DNA of 64,000 bases from BRH-c25 sp035627615 (GTDB lineage: Bacteria; Bacillota; Clostridia; Lutisporales; Lutisporaceae): NCBI GenBank assembly GCA_035627615.1, contig DASPLL010000086.1, forward strand, positions 107,930 to 171,929, given 5' to 3'. Shown piece by piece: positions 15,798-25,225 of the stretch (position 1 is its first letter; each line of letters starts with the position of its first letter). Below the pieces are notes generated by a model. It was given only the letters and a program-made list of their open reading frames with translations, was not told the origin of the DNA and searched no databases. Made by a program: the position numbers and the translations under genes.

Positions 15798-16499
15798 ATG
15801 CAGCAGAACGAATTCAAAATACTTGTTGTTGATGATGAAGAGAAAATAGTTGAGGTTGTAAAGTCTTATCTAGACGCAAGTGGTTATAAGGTGTACGCCG
15901 CATATAACTGTAAGGAAGCGCAGGATATTTTTGACAAGGTTAACCCGGATCTGCTTATTTTAGATCTGATGCTGCCGGATATGACTGGCGAGGAGCTTTG
16001 CACAAAACTGCGTAAAAAGTCAAGAGTACCAATCATCATGCTTACAGCAAAAATTGATGAAGTAGATATTCTAAAAGGCTTGGATATTGGTGCGGATGAC
16101 TATATCACTAAACCATTCAGCACAAAGCAGCTGGTGGCAAGAGTAAAAGCCCTTTTGCGGAGAAGTGCGCAAGAGGTTATACCGCTCACCGACATTCTTT
16201 CATTTAATGAAGGAGATTTGAATATTGACTCGCTGAAGCACGAAGTGAAAAAGCAGGGAGACGTAGTCAGCCTAACACCAAACGAATACAAGCTGCTAAT
16301 GTCTATGGTTAAATACCCCCAAAAGGTGTTTACACGTGAAGAGCTAATAGTTTTGGCTTTGGGTGGGGAATTTGACGGATTTGACAGGACAATCGACTCC
16401 CATATAAAGAACCTGAGACAGAAAATTGAAACTGATACAAAAGACCCTAAATATATTATAACTGTTCATGGAGTAGGTTATAGATTTGGTGGTGAGTGA
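15798..16499 (+). CDS. OmpR-family response regulator (candidate master of the copper box)
   Basis: 233 aa. Receiver (about 5-118) with phospho-Asp in LLILDLMLPD and a Lys in YITKPF; C-terminal winged helix (about 135-232) with SLTPNEYKLLMSM and RTIDSHIKNLRQKI, HGVGYRFG. OmpR-type proteins bind 11-bp-period direct repeats overlapping -35, exactly the geometry of the TCCATA box at nine promoters here, including its own operon (site 6). That makes it the best candidate regulator. The ATG at 15798 is seven bases after AAAGGGGA; the GTG just before is also possible. Confidence 0.92.
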   Translation: MQQNEFKILVVDDEEKIVEVVKSYLDASGYKVYAAYNCKEAQDIFDKVNPDLLILDLMLPDMTGEELCTKLRKKSRVPIIMLTAKIDEVDILKGLDIGADDYITKPFSTKQLVARVKALLRRSAQEVIPLTDILSFNEGDLNIDSLKHEVKKQGDVVSLTPNEYKLLMSMVKYPQKVFTREELIVLALGGEFDGFDRTIDSHIKNLRQKIETDTKDPKYIITVHGVGYRFGGE

Positions 16500-16500
16500 T

Positions 16501-17895
16501 ATGAAGGTCACTTTAAGGACTAAGTTGACATTGTCCCATGTTACTACAGCTTTGATATGCGTTGCATTGATAAGCTTTTTTTCCAATATTCTACTGGAAA
16601 GGTACTTTCAAGATTATGTTAAATCAAATCAAGAAAAAAAGAACAAAGAAGTGGTCTCGCTCTTTTCCTACAATTATCAACGTAATGAGCAGTGGGATGC
16701 AAAAAGTGTTCAGGATATAGGCGTTTATGCCCTGGAAAGGGGAATGATCGTTGAAGTCAAGGATTTATCGGGCAGTACCATATGGGATGCTATGTCGTAT
16801 AATAACGGTTGGTGTGAAGAAATGCTGACTCATATGACTCAGAATATGTACAGCCGATATCCAAATTGGAAAGGGGAGCTTATTGAGACAAGCTATCCTG
16901 TCTTCTATAAGGGAGATCAGGTAGGAAGTATAGATATAGGACATTATGGCCCTTTCTATTTCGATGATAACGATTTGGCATTTATAACTGCGCTGAACCG
17001 CATATTTATAGGCGTCGGGATTTTTTCACTGTTACTGGCTTTCTTATTCGGGTCAATCATATCAAAAAGAATTACAACTCCCATTACTAGAGTTATCAAC
17101 TCGGCTCAAATGATTGCAAAGGGCTATTTCGGAGATAGGAGTGATGAGCAATCCAACACCAAGGAAATCAGTCAGTTAACCGATACTATCAATGATCTGG
17201 CAGCATCGTTGGAAACCCAGGAAAAGCTGCGAAAGCGTCTTACAGGCGATGTAGCCCATGAATTGAGGACACCGGTTGCTACTCTTCAAAGCCATCTGGA
17301 AGCAATGCTTGATGGAATATGGGAGCCAAGCAGTGACAGGCTCACAAGCTGTCATGAGGAAACAATACGAATAAACAAGCTGATTGGTGACTTGGAAAAG
17401 CTGGCACGCTATGAAAGTGATAATATGATATTAAATAAAGAAGAGTTTTGCTTATGTGAATTATTGAAGAGGCTAATGCATAACTTTGAAAATGACTTTA
17501 TGCAAAGAAATATAAAAATAGAGATGCAGTGTGAGCATAAGAAACTTTATGCTGATAGGGACAAGATGAGCCAGGTACTTGTAAACCTGATATCCAATGC
17601 ACTTAAGTATTCAGGAAATGATAGTCATGTGACCATAGCTGTTGATGAAGATGGAGCGAATACTATAATTACAGTAAGTGATACTGGAATCGGTATCTCG
17701 GAGGATGATCTGCCTTATGTATTTGAGCGGTTTTACCGGGCAGATAAGTCAAGAAACCGTATGACTGGAGGTTCCGGTATCGGATTGACTATTGCCAAGG
17801 CTATTGTAGAAGCACACAAAGGAGATATTTCGGTAAAAAGTAAATTAGGCGAGGGCACAGTATTTACTGTTGTCATACCAAAACAGGCAGGTTAA
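16501..17895 (+). CDS. Sensor histidine kinase, partner of the OmpR regulator
   Basis: 464 aa. TM1 (about 12-32), an ectodomain of about 130 residues with several Met and His (MLTHMTQNMYSRYPNWKGE), TM2 (about 165-185), HAMP, HisKA with H in VAHELRTPVATL near 258, and an HATPase with NLISNALKYSG, DTGIGIS and GSGIGLTIA. It resembles BaeS/CusS-type kinases. The Met-containing ectodomain fits sensing of periplasmic-side Cu(I), by analogy only. The start is one base after the regulator stop; GGTGGTGAG serves as ribosome site. Confidence 0.92.
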   Translation: MKVTLRTKLTLSHVTTALICVALISFFSNILLERYFQDYVKSNQEKKNKEVVSLFSYNYQRNEQWDAKSVQDIGVYALERGMIVEVKDLSGSTIWDAMSYNNGWCEEMLTHMTQNMYSRYPNWKGELIETSYPVFYKGDQVGSIDIGHYGPFYFDDNDLAFITALNRIFIGVGIFSLLLAFLFGSIISKRITTPITRVINSAQMIAKGYFGDRSDEQSNTKEISQLTDTINDLAASLETQEKLRKRLTGDVAHELRTPVATLQSHLEAMLDGIWEPSSDRLTSCHEETIRINKLIGDLEKLARYESDNMILNKEEFCLCELLKRLMHNFENDFMQRNIKIEMQCEHKKLYADRDKMSQVLVNLISNALKYSGNDSHVTIAVDEDGANTIITVSDTGIGISEDDLPYVFERFYRADKSRNRMTGGSGIGLTIAKAIVEAHKGDISVKSKLGEGTVFTVVIPKQAG

Positions 17896-17912
17896 TTCCT
17901 GCTTGTTTTTTT
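17881..17912 (+). terminator. Terminator overlapping the kinase stop codon
   Basis: AAACAGGCAGG (17881-17891) pairs with CCTGCTTGTTT (17898-17908), with seven T in the tail. Confidence 0.82.
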
Positions 17913-17977
17913 ATAGGATGTTGAAGAGTCAGTAATAATAGTTTTCATTTAGAACTTTAGACACAAAATTACATATC

Positions 17978-18009
17978 TCCATAAAATCTGCATAAAAGAA
18001 CCCTATAAT
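17978..18009 (+). promoter_or_regulatory. Copper-island box and -10 (site 7)
   Basis: TCCATA (17978-17983), N5, TGCATA (17989-17994), N9, TATAAT (18004-18009). It drives the first A-F cassette; the leader to the A gene is about 140 nt. Confidence 0.78.
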
Positions 18010-18152
18010 CAAGTTGTAAAGCTGGAAAGAAGATGATAGAAAATTCAAATGGGAGGGGTTATGTAAACAAAACAATAAAATTTTATAATCAATTTGTATG
18101 ACGAATAAGACAAGATAAAGCTCAAATACTGATTAAGGAGGGAATACAGCCA

Positions 18153-19325
18153 ATGAAGAAGTTCTTTAATGGTCTTCTAATCTTTATACTGTTGATAGTT
18201 ATTATTGGTGGTATAGGATACATCGGATATAATTACTATTTTATAAATCCCGCACAGCTACAAAATGGATCAATCTACAATCAGCAGACTACACAGACCC
18301 CTGCTAATAATTCCATGGCAGGTATGCCTGGTATGCAGCATGGCAACGCGAATAACCAGCAGCCGGCTAACAACGCAGCAACGGGCGGAACACCAGCCGC
18401 AGAAACTGCAGCATTGGCATTGAAGAACAGAGATGTAGTGAATCAGGCACTATCATCACTGAATGAGGCTATTGAATCTATGTCACTGGATCCTTATGGA
18501 TCATCAAACAATACTCAGGAAGAAGATAGTATGGCAAATATGCCAGGTATGAACAATACGCCGGCAATGGCTGAATCCAACCAATCTGTTACAAACCCTG
18601 GGACAAGCACTACAATACCAAGCGTACAGGGTAATACCACCATCAATATTTACCCGCAGCAAAATGGTGGACAGACCGTACCAGCCAGCAATACAACACA
18701 GAATGGCATGATGCCGAATATGGGTACTACATACGATCCTAATAAGATGGAACAGCTGCACTCAGGTTTATTTAAGCTTTCGTTAGGTATGCAGCTGTTG
18801 GAGCAACTTAAAGGTGAGTTTGCCTACCAGGCAGAATCAGCAGCTTCCAATATCCAGGATCTTGCGCAGTACTATTCACTGCAATATACAACAGCTCTGC
18901 AGAATAAGAGCAAACTTAGCCAGGCATCAATTTATATAAACGAGGCGGCAAATCTCTTAAATATAAATCCATATATCTCAGGTAATGGAATGGTCTTCGA
19001 CCAGGAAAGAATGCAGCAGATACATAAAAGCGTATTCAAGCTGGCAGATGGTATTGCTGCGTTAAGCAGGCTTGATGGTGACTTGACAAAACAAGCAGTT
19101 GCAGCTGCCAACACATCACAGACATATGTGAATGCTGCCAATACTGCACAGATGAACAATATGATGCCTGCAACCAATGGATTTGACAACATACTTGGTG
19201 GCTTAAACATACATTTCATAGTTAATGTGATACTGGTCATCTTTGTAATTGCATTTATCCTTGGCATACTCGGATCGGTCTTCAGCCTTTTAAAAGCTCC
19301 TGCCAAAAGTCAAGGGCGGATTTAG
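18153..19325 (+). CDS. Cassette 1 protein A: two-TM protein with repeated helical ectodomain
   Basis: 390 aa. TM1 (about 6-28), a Gln/Asn/Pro-rich linker with MAGMPGMQHG, an ectodomain and a C-terminal TM (about 355-380). The ectodomain contains a two-part unit twice: a half 'LKNRDVVNQALSSLNEA..DPYG' and a half 'MEQLHSGLFKLSLGM', repeated as 'LQNKSKLSQASIYINEA..NPYI' and 'MQQIHKSVFKLADGI'. A low-complexity insert splits the first unit. The Leu-His/Ile-His and Phe-Lys-Leu positions are conserved in the copy at 25460. No family recognised; a helical scaffold or metal-responsive surface protein is plausible. It opens the cassette. Confidence 0.72.
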   Translation: MKKFFNGLLIFILLIVIIGGIGYIGYNYYFINPAQLQNGSIYNQQTTQTPANNSMAGMPGMQHGNANNQQPANNAATGGTPAAETAALALKNRDVVNQALSSLNEAIESMSLDPYGSSNNTQEEDSMANMPGMNNTPAMAESNQSVTNPGTSTTIPSVQGNTTINIYPQQNGGQTVPASNTTQNGMMPNMGTTYDPNKMEQLHSGLFKLSLGMQLLEQLKGEFAYQAESAASNIQDLAQYYSLQYTTALQNKSKLSQASIYINEAANLLNINPYISGNGMVFDQERMQQIHKSVFKLADGIAALSRLDGDLTKQAVAAANTSQTYVNAANTAQMNNMMPATNGFDNILGGLNIHFIVNVILVIFVIAFILGILGSVFSLLKAPAKSQGRI

Positions 19326-19351
19326 GCTTATTCGTAAAAGGAGGCAAGGAT

Positions 19352-20242
19352 ATGTGGGAGACAATCAAAAATAATGTTCTATTAAAGACAATAACAATTG
19401 TTATTCTTGGAGTCCTAGGCTTTGGGTTAGCTTTCGACATCATGTTCGGCAGAAACGCTGGGATGATGGGAGAAGGTATGAATAGCGGCTATGCTTTGGA
19501 GAGTACACTTGCGTACATTCTGATAATTTTAATAAAACTGTTTCTTATCGCTTTAGTACTTGTAGCACTAACAGCCGTGTGCAAATCAGGCAAGAAGTAT
19601 CTATTTGAAGGTGGTGATATTAAAGTGTTTGAATCAATTAAGAATGATCCAATAATGAAAATAGCATCGGTTATTATAGCGTCTGTCCTTTGCATTGCTT
19701 TAATTATTATACTGTTTGGCAATATATTCGGCGGGTTTGGAGTTACACCAAATTACTATTATAGCATGGGGGTTTCCGGAGGACTTGGATTGGTACCTTT
19801 ATTGGTATTTCTTTTGAGGCTGCTTTTCGCAATATCAATAGTTGGATTAGTTGCATCAGTAACCTTCTATATTATTCAGAATCCCTCAAGGCTTAGTAAT
19901 AACAAGACTATAAGTACTTCAAGCAAAATGGAATCCAATTATGTTTGTATCAGATGCGGCATGGCTTTGAAGCCTGACTGGAAGTGCTGCCCTAATTGTG
20001 GAGAAGAAAAGAAAGTATGCAGCACATCCGAGTCAGCTCCTGCAGCAGATATAATCGCTGCTGAGGAAGATAACCATACAGAGATAACATCCGATGAGAA
20101 GGCTGTAAAAGAAGACTTAGTAGGAGAGTCATATTCTAAAGATAGTGTGGAAGTTTATGATAAACTCTATGACATTCCTACAGAAGAACTGAAAGATAAT
20201 GCAACATACATAAAGAGCAGAAAGAAGCAAAATAAGAGGTAG
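19352..20242 (+). CDS. Cassette 1 protein B: double-module membrane protein with zinc ribbon
   Basis: 296 aa. Two copies of a membrane-hairpin module (about 1-88 and 93-180), each beginning with an IKN(D/N)xxx(L/M)K(T/I) stretch and carrying an outside Gly/Met/Tyr loop (AGMMGEGMNSG; YYYSMGVSGG). A cytoplasmic zinc ribbon, CIRCGMALKPDWKCCPNCGEE, lies near 198-218, followed by an acidic tail of about 75 residues. It is paralogous to 12050, 26656 and 29972(-). Role unknown; the stop is 3 bases before gene C, so translation is coupled. Confidence 0.72.
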   Translation: MWETIKNNVLLKTITIVILGVLGFGLAFDIMFGRNAGMMGEGMNSGYALESTLAYILIILIKLFLIALVLVALTAVCKSGKKYLFEGGDIKVFESIKNDPIMKIASVIIASVLCIALIIILFGNIFGGFGVTPNYYYSMGVSGGLGLVPLLVFLLRLLFAISIVGLVASVTFYIIQNPSRLSNNKTISTSSKMESNYVCIRCGMALKPDWKCCPNCGEEKKVCSTSESAPAADIIAAEEDNHTEITSDEKAVKEDLVGESYSKDSVEVYDKLYDIPTEELKDNATYIKSRKKQNKR

Positions 20243-20245
20243 ACC

Positions 20246-20722
20246 ATGAAGATTCGATTTGACTTTGTTATGCACTGGATTTATGCAATTGCTTGGGCAC
20301 TTTTGGGTATCAGCGGCTTTGCAATGGTTGGAGCGAAATACGGCTGGATATTGAATTTCAATTATGCAATGGCAGATTATATTCATCGCATTTCGGCAGC
20401 TGCTTTTGTGGTTATCACACTAGTATCAATTGTTTATGAAGTAATTAAAAGCATCCGGCGTGACGATCGCTATTTGTCCTGGCATATCATAGGGAGAAGC
20501 GGTTACCAATTGTTTACCTTCATTGTGTCCTTGATACTTATTATAACTGGTGCTTTGATTTGGATATGTATAGAGTTCAATATGACAGCTATAGGTTTTG
20601 CACTCTGGTTGCATGAATATGTTTCCTATCTGGCATTGGCAAGTGTAATTTGGCATATCTACATGAAATGCCATGCGCTTATCTGGCCTAAAAAAGCAAA
20701 TACATCAAAGCTGAGCGCATAA
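20246..20722 (+). CDS. Cassette 1 protein C: FdnI-like di-heme cytochrome b
   Basis: 158 aa, four membrane helices. His10 (FVMHW), His47 (YIHRI), His123 (LHEYV) and His137 (IWHIY) are all conserved in the second copy at 27333. The 14-residue gap between the last two equals that of the heme-ligating pair in formate dehydrogenase FdnI, and TM1 has the FdnI-like R-x4-HW..G pattern. It therefore likely binds two b hemes and moves electrons across the membrane. Its partner is not a recognisable dehydrogenase; neighbours are Met-rich proteins and a multicopper oxidase, so electron exchange with extracytoplasmic copper is the working inference. Confidence 0.82.
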   Translation: MKIRFDFVMHWIYAIAWALLGISGFAMVGAKYGWILNFNYAMADYIHRISAAAFVVITLVSIVYEVIKSIRRDDRYLSWHIIGRSGYQLFTFIVSLILIITGALIWICIEFNMTAIGFALWLHEYVSYLALASVIWHIYMKCHALIWPKKANTSKLSA

Positions 20723-20734
20723 GGGGGGCAGGGT

Positions 20735-21043
20735 ATGCTGCAGAAACCGTGGTTTAAGGTATTTGTATGGTTTATGGCGACATTTTTCTTCTTCCTGGCA
20801 TCAGGGGTAGTAATCTCAATTTTCAGGCCGGGACCTTCAGAAGCTGAGGCTATGCAATTCATGATGAGCATGATGAACGCCATGGATAAGTCCATGATGG
20901 GTGTCATAATGAATATTGCGCATAGCACACTGATGCAGTCGATAATATCATTTGTTGCTATAGGAACATTCCCAATTATAGTTGTAAGTGTCATTGCCGG
21001 AGTAATAATACGAATAGCACAGCGGAGGAGTGGACATGCTTAA
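20735..21043 (+). CDS. Cassette 1 protein D: small two-TM protein with Met loop
   Basis: 102 aa. It starts MLQKPWFKVFVWF, then TM1 (about 8-29), an outside loop with MQFMMSMMNAMDKSMMGVIM, and TM2 (about 72-92) with a basic C-terminus. The copy at 27851 keeps the PWFKVF(V/I)WF start, the PxPxEA motif after TM1 and the Met loop. No family recognised. It starts 12 bases after gene C and overlaps gene E. Confidence 0.7.
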   Translation: MLQKPWFKVFVWFMATFFFFLASGVVISIFRPGPSEAEAMQFMMSMMNAMDKSMMGVIMNIAHSTLMQSIISFVAIGTFPIIVVSVIAGVIIRIAQRRSGHA

Positions 21044-21383
21044 CAAGAAGAAAATGCATTTTTGGCGCTTGACGCTCATATTCGGAGTTTTTACACTTAT
21101 CACACTTTTCTTGTTATGGTCCGGTACACCTATGCAAAATGCAGGTATGATGGACAACAGCATGGGGAGTATGATGAAGTCGATGCATTTGTCAAACATA
21201 ACAATCTATGATTTGTTCGATACAATGAATTCACAGCAGGCAATGAGCGCAATGAACAGCCATCATCTCAACCAGGCACCGGCTATTTACCAATTGAGCT
21301 TCCTGACAACCGGTATTATCTTCGTACTACTGCCGTTCATCATCGGTGGAGCAATATTACTGGGTATTGTCTGGGCTAGATAA
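21036..21383 (+). CDS. Cassette 1 protein E: small two-TM protein with Met/His loop
   Basis: 115 aa from the ATG at 21036, six bases after GGAGGAG and overlapping gene D by 8 bases; a GTG at 21030 is in the same frame. KK(K/R)xHFWRLTLIFGVFTLITLF opens TM1; the outside loop has MQNAGMMDNSMGSMMKSMH and a His pair; TM2 is near 85-108 ending GIVWAR. The copy at 28146 conserves the start and GSMGSMMxSMH. Probably a subunit of the cassette's membrane complex; no named family. Confidence 0.7.
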   Translation: MLNKKKMHFWRLTLIFGVFTLITLFLLWSGTPMQNAGMMDNSMGSMMKSMHLSNITIYDLFDTMNSQQAMSAMNSHHLNQAPAIYQLSFLTTGIIFVLLPFIIGGAILLGIVWAR

Positions 21384-21395
21384 GGAGGGGCAACA

Positions 21396-22217
21396 GTGAG
21401 TCTTTTAGGTTCAGTAGGACAGCTTTATATGCTTATACTGTTAACGCTGCTTTTTCTCGGCTTTGGTCTTGCGATATGGAGTGCAATTAGACATTTTGCA
21501 GAACCACCAAGTAAAAAAGAAAATGTGGGAAAAGCAAACAGCAATGGAAATACAACAAATAATCAAACACAATCAAAAAAACAAATTCTTGGAGGTATTA
21601 TTATGGCAAATAACGGATGGTTAAAACTTGCGATTTTCTCTTTTGTGGGAATACTTATCAGCTTTGTAGCATTGGGAGTACTGACAACAAATGGCATGAC
21701 AGGCGGTATGGCAAGTAATAATATGACTATGACTGGCACCAGTATGGCTAACGGCAATTCACATCTCCAGCACCAGCAGCAAGCAATGGACCCATATGCA
21801 ATAAACAACATGCAAATGGCAGGTATGCAGGGTAACATGAATATGAACAACATGCAGATGGCTAATATGCAGATGACTGGTATGCAGGCAGGTATGAATA
21901 TGCAGGGCAATATGAACAGTATGCCGATGTATGGAATGCAGAGCGGAATGAATGTACCGATGGCTGGTATGCAGATGAACCAGATGCCAATATACGGTAT
22001 GCAAAATGGAATGAATAGTATGCCAATGAACAACATGAACATGGGCAGCAACGACATGATGATGATGCTGCAGAATATGCAGATGCAGATGAATCAGATG
22101 CAGCAGCAGGTCAACATGATGAACAATGGCGGAAGTATGAGCAGCGGCAGCATGAGCAACAGCAGTATGGGCGGCTCATCAGGCGGCGGAATGGGCATGA
22201 TGGGCGGCATGATGTAG
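21396..22217 (+). CDS. Cassette 1 protein F: fused TM peptide and Met-rich protein, with internal start
   Basis: 273 aa from a GTG after AGGAGGGG. Residues 1-32 are a TM segment (SLLGSVGQLYMLILLTLLF) with a polar Asn/Gln linker to about 69. At 21603 an in-frame ATG sits seven bases after GGAGG and begins a second TM segment followed by a Met-rich tail (NMNNMQMANMQMTGMQ and so on) of about 180 residues with no Cys. The internal start matches the start of the free-standing F proteins at 12523 and 29921(-). So this frame may give a long fusion and a short F protein. The tail is a likely extracytoplasmic Cu(I) binder. Confidence 0.75.
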   Translation: MSLLGSVGQLYMLILLTLLFLGFGLAIWSAIRHFAEPPSKKENVGKANSNGNTTNNQTQSKKQILGGIIMANNGWLKLAIFSFVGILISFVALGVLTTNGMTGGMASNNMTMTGTSMANGNSHLQHQQQAMDPYAINNMQMAGMQGNMNMNNMQMANMQMTGMQAGMNMQGNMNSMPMYGMQSGMNVPMAGMQMNQMPIYGMQNGMNSMPMNNMNMGSNDMMMMLQNMQMQMNQMQQQVNMMNNGGSMSSGSMSNSSMGGSSGGGMGMMGGMM

Positions 22218-22231
22218 TATTGGCACATGAT

Positions 22232-22262
22232 AAAAGGTAAACCGGGTTCCGGTTTACCTTTT
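22232..22262 (+). terminator. Terminator between cassette 1 and the multicopper oxidase
   Basis: A perfect 12-bp stem (22232-22243 with 22251-22262), loop GGGTTCC, stem ending in TTTT. The oxidase gene has no visible promoter, so partial readthrough is likely. Confidence 0.75.
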
Positions 22263-22298
22263 AGGTGTTTCTAGAGGAATCCGGAAGGGAGAGAAATT

Positions 22299-23939
22299 AT
22301 GGGTAACCGAGCAATAACGGTATTAGCGTTTATAGCAGCAGTTGTTGTTACTTTTGCAGCACTTATAACCTATCAGAACACACAAAGGATAATCCCCCAG
22401 GCAATAGTAGAAGCACCGAAGCCAAGCAGCCAGGGGCATAACATGCAGTCAATGCCGTCAAAAACCTCACAGGCAAATAATCATGATTATGCAAAAAATA
22501 TTGTGCATCCTAAGCCGGGGCAACCTGTCAAAACTTTTAAACTTACTGCGCTCGAAACCAATATACGTATAAAAGATGGATCAAGCCTTGCGGCGTGGAC
22601 TTACAACGGTACGGTACCCGGACAGGAAATCCGCGTTCAACAGGGGGATTTCGTGCAGGTAGAGCTCAAGAATAACCTCAGGGAGCCTGTGACTATACAC
22701 TGGCATGGCTATCCTCTTAAATCTGCAATGGATGGTGTTCCAGGCTTGAACCAGAATGCGATAAAGCCGGGTGAAACCTTCATTTATGCATTTTCAGCAG
22801 ATATGGCAGGGACATACTGGTACCACTCACATCAGGAAAGCTCAGTACAAGTGGATAAAGGGCTATACGGTGCCTTGATCGTAGAACCCAAGGATTGGAC
22901 TAAACCCGATCGGGACTATACGCTTATATTGGATGAGTGGATAGAAACTCCTGATAGTGAACAAAGTGCACATGGAGGGCATGGTGGTTCAAGCAACCAG
23001 TCCAATAGCATGCCGGGAATGAATATGCCGGCAGCGGGAAACGGTGACCTGGTTATGTCGGAAGAAGAAATGATGGCATACATGTATAATGTTTATACAG
23101 TGAACGGAAAGTCTGCAGGATTGATTGAACCATTGGAAGCCAAAAACGGTGAGCGTGTCAGACTGCGTTTCATAAATGCGGGCTACAGGAAACATGGAAT
23201 TCATATTCCTGGACAGGAGATACGGGTAATCGGCTCAGACGGGCAGGATATAACAAATCCGCAAATCATAAAAGATCAGATATTAATGATCTCCCCGGGT
23301 GAGAGATATGATGTTGAATTTGTTGTGAAGTCGGACCAGAACTTCTTCATAGATGCCCATGATGAGAATAAGTATAACGAACAGTTAAAGATTCCTGTAA
23401 AGGTAAATGAGTCGGACAAGATAATGGAGGAAGACAAGAATGCTTCATATCCTGTGTTTAATCTGATAAGTTATGGTAACGGGGGCAATAAGCTCTTTAC
23501 ACTGGATGGGAAATATGATGTTGATTACAAGGTAGATTTGAGCACTGATACCGGCAATAATGAATTGAAGTATACTATAAACGGCAAGATCTTTAAAGAC
23601 CTTCCACCATTAAAATTGAAGACCGGATATATTGTCAAAATGACCTATGTCAATAACAGCAAGGTTGATCACCCAATGCATATGCATGGACACTTCTTTC
23701 AAATACTTTCGAGGAATGGGCAGCCTTCAAAAGGCGCTGTTATTGTGAAAGATACTTTACTGATTAATCCTGGTGAGGAATATGTAGTAGCCTTCAAGGC
23801 GGACAATCCAGGTAACTGGGTGCAGCATTGTCACGAATTGCATCACGCTTCTGCAGGAATGATGCAGATAATTGAGTATACAGATTTCACATCAAATTAT
23901 GAGCCTGACCCGAATAAAACATTTAATAAACCGGAATAG
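22299..23939 (+). CDS. Multicopper oxidase (three-domain, laccase/CueO-like)
   Basis: 546 aa. N-terminal membrane anchor or signal (6-25), then three cupredoxin domains. All four copper motifs are intact: HWHGYPL near 133, YWYHSHQ near 173, HPMHMHGHFF near 457 and QHCHELHHASAGMM near 508, giving type 1, 2 and 3 copper ligands. A His/Gly/Met insert (HGGHGGSS, MPGMNMP) near 225-245 is a CueO-like substrate-access feature. It should oxidise Cu(I) or phenols outside the cell with O2, which is notable in an apparent clostridial genome. It follows cassette 1. Confidence 0.93.
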   Translation: MGNRAITVLAFIAAVVVTFAALITYQNTQRIIPQAIVEAPKPSSQGHNMQSMPSKTSQANNHDYAKNIVHPKPGQPVKTFKLTALETNIRIKDGSSLAAWTYNGTVPGQEIRVQQGDFVQVELKNNLREPVTIHWHGYPLKSAMDGVPGLNQNAIKPGETFIYAFSADMAGTYWYHSHQESSVQVDKGLYGALIVEPKDWTKPDRDYTLILDEWIETPDSEQSAHGGHGGSSNQSNSMPGMNMPAAGNGDLVMSEEEMMAYMYNVYTVNGKSAGLIEPLEAKNGERVRLRFINAGYRKHGIHIPGQEIRVIGSDGQDITNPQIIKDQILMISPGERYDVEFVVKSDQNFFIDAHDENKYNEQLKIPVKVNESDKIMEEDKNASYPVFNLISYGNGGNKLFTLDGKYDVDYKVDLSTDTGNNELKYTINGKIFKDLPPLKLKTGYIVKMTYVNNSKVDHPMHMHGHFFQILSRNGQPSKGAVIVKDTLLINPGEEYVVAFKADNPGNWVQHCHELHHASAGMMQIIEYTDFTSNYEPDPNKTFNKPE

Positions 23940-23950
23940 TATTAAAATAA

Positions 23951-23984
23951 AAAACAGCTGGCGGTGTGAACTGCCAGCTGTTTT
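23951..23984. terminator. Bidirectional terminator
   Basis: AAAACAGCTGGC (23951-23962) with GCCAGCTGTTTT (23973-23984): it serves the oxidase gene on the plus strand and the propeller gene on the minus strand. Confidence 0.88.
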
Positions 23985-23989
23985 GATTT

Positions 23990-25087
23990 TTACTCTTTTA
24001 TAGTGATGCCATTAGGTGCTTTTCCAACAGGAATTGTGCTTACAACGGTATTGGTCGCTGTATCTATGACTGTTACGTTGTTTGCGCTGGTATTAGTTAT
24101 AAATAAGGTTGTTCCGTCTTTTGATATGCTGATACCCTGGGCCTTATCTCCTGCGATGATTGTATTGACAGCTTCCAAAGTGGTCATATCAATTACGCTG
24201 ACATCATCAGAGCCCGAGTTTGCTACATATACAAACTTGCTGTCCGGTGTAGCGATAAGCTGATTGGGCTCCTTGCCGACATTGATTGTTTTTACTATGG
24301 CCATGTTCATCATATCAATGACAGCAACCTGGTTGTCTCCGCTCAAGGAAGCGAGTACATATTTGCTATCGGGTGTGAATCCTACCTGAACAGGTTGTTT
24401 TCCTATTTCGATTGTCTGAATGACACTGTTGGATGCTGTATCAATAGCAGAAAGTTGGTTTGATTCCATATTAGCTACAACTACATGTGTGCCGTCAGGT
24501 GATATCTTAAGTCCATGGGGCATCATGCCAACCGGAATTTTTGCTGTTATATTGCCTGATGCAACATCGATGACATATACATTACCAGGTTTCTTCTCAC
24601 TCCCCATGTCATGTCCGCTTGAATTTGTGCTGTCAGCCATCTCTGCTACTGTTACATAAGCAGTTTTTGAATTCGGGGAGAATACAACATGTGTCGGACC
24701 ATCGCCAACTTTAATTGTTTTCACAACAGAATTTGAAGCAGTATCAATAGCTGAAATACTGCCGTTCTGGCTCTCAACCACGTAGACAAAACTACCATCT
24801 GGTGTTACTTGTGCATTGTGAGCTCCCTGACCTACAGGAATCGTTGCGCTAACTTCCATAGTTGCCATGTTTATTACTGAGACAGTGGCGTCTCCCTCAT
24901 TGGCAGTGTAAATAAAGTATTCCGGCATATCTCCTGAAGTTGAATTGCTCATATCGGCTGCGGGTGCAGACTGATTTGCAGGTGCTGCAGAATTTGATTC
25001 CATCGGAGGCACGCTCTTTGGTGCACATCCTGCTAATAATGCGACAATAAATAGAGTTGTCATAGTTAAAAAAATCAGTTTCTTCAT
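23990..25087 (-). CDS. YVTN-family seven-bladed beta-propeller lipoprotein
   Basis: 365 aa. Lipobox LLAGC puts it on the outer face of the membrane. About seven repeats of a 42-45 residue blade follow, each with the pattern VxVID(T/M)ATxxVxxTIxVGxxPxx(V/I)xxxPDxxxVYV, as in YncE and related YVTN proteins. One blade has a GHDMGSEKKPGN insert. Such propellers commonly dock extracellular redox or metal proteins; the exact ligand here is unknown. It is divergent from cassette 2, with its own copper box (25226-25257) and a structured leader. A decayed paralogue is at 30631-31580. Confidence 0.85.
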   Translation of the reverse strand: MKKLIFLTMTTLFIVALLAGCAPKSVPPMESNSAAPANQSAPAADMSNSTSGDMPEYFIYTANEGDATVSVINMATMEVSATIPVGQGAHNAQVTPDGSFVYVVESQNGSISAIDTASNSVVKTIKVGDGPTHVVFSPNSKTAYVTVAEMADSTNSSGHDMGSEKKPGNVYVIDVASGNITAKIPVGMMPHGLKISPDGTHVVVANMESNQLSAIDTASNSVIQTIEIGKQPVQVGFTPDSKYVLASLSGDNQVAVIDMMNMAIVKTINVGKEPNQLIATPDSKFVYVANSGSDDVSVIDMTTLEAVNTIIAGDKAQGISISKDGTTLFITNTSANNVTVIDTATNTVVSTIPVGKAPNGITIKE

Positions 25088-25131
25088 ATGTAACCTCCCT
25101 ATATATTATAATGTATGAATGTTTTCAGCAA

Positions 25132-25199
25132 GAAGCTCTATGAACTACTGCTGCCAGCTGTGCTCTGCACGGGCGCTTCTTGCAGTAGAGAGCTTCTAG
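25132..25199 (-). repeat. Stem-loop in the 5' leader of the propeller gene
   Basis: On the minus strand AGAAGCTCT pairs with AGAGCTTCT (25191-25199 with 25134-25142) and ACTGC/GCAGT stack inside. It lies between the copper-box promoter and the start codon. Confidence 0.4.
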
Positions 25200-25225
25200 C
25201 TTCAAGCCATTCACGAATTGATATA

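Noticed and set aside
22219..22240. TTGGCACATG stretch as a third sigma-54 promoter before the oxidase
   Set aside because: There is no GC at the required 10-base distance from GG.
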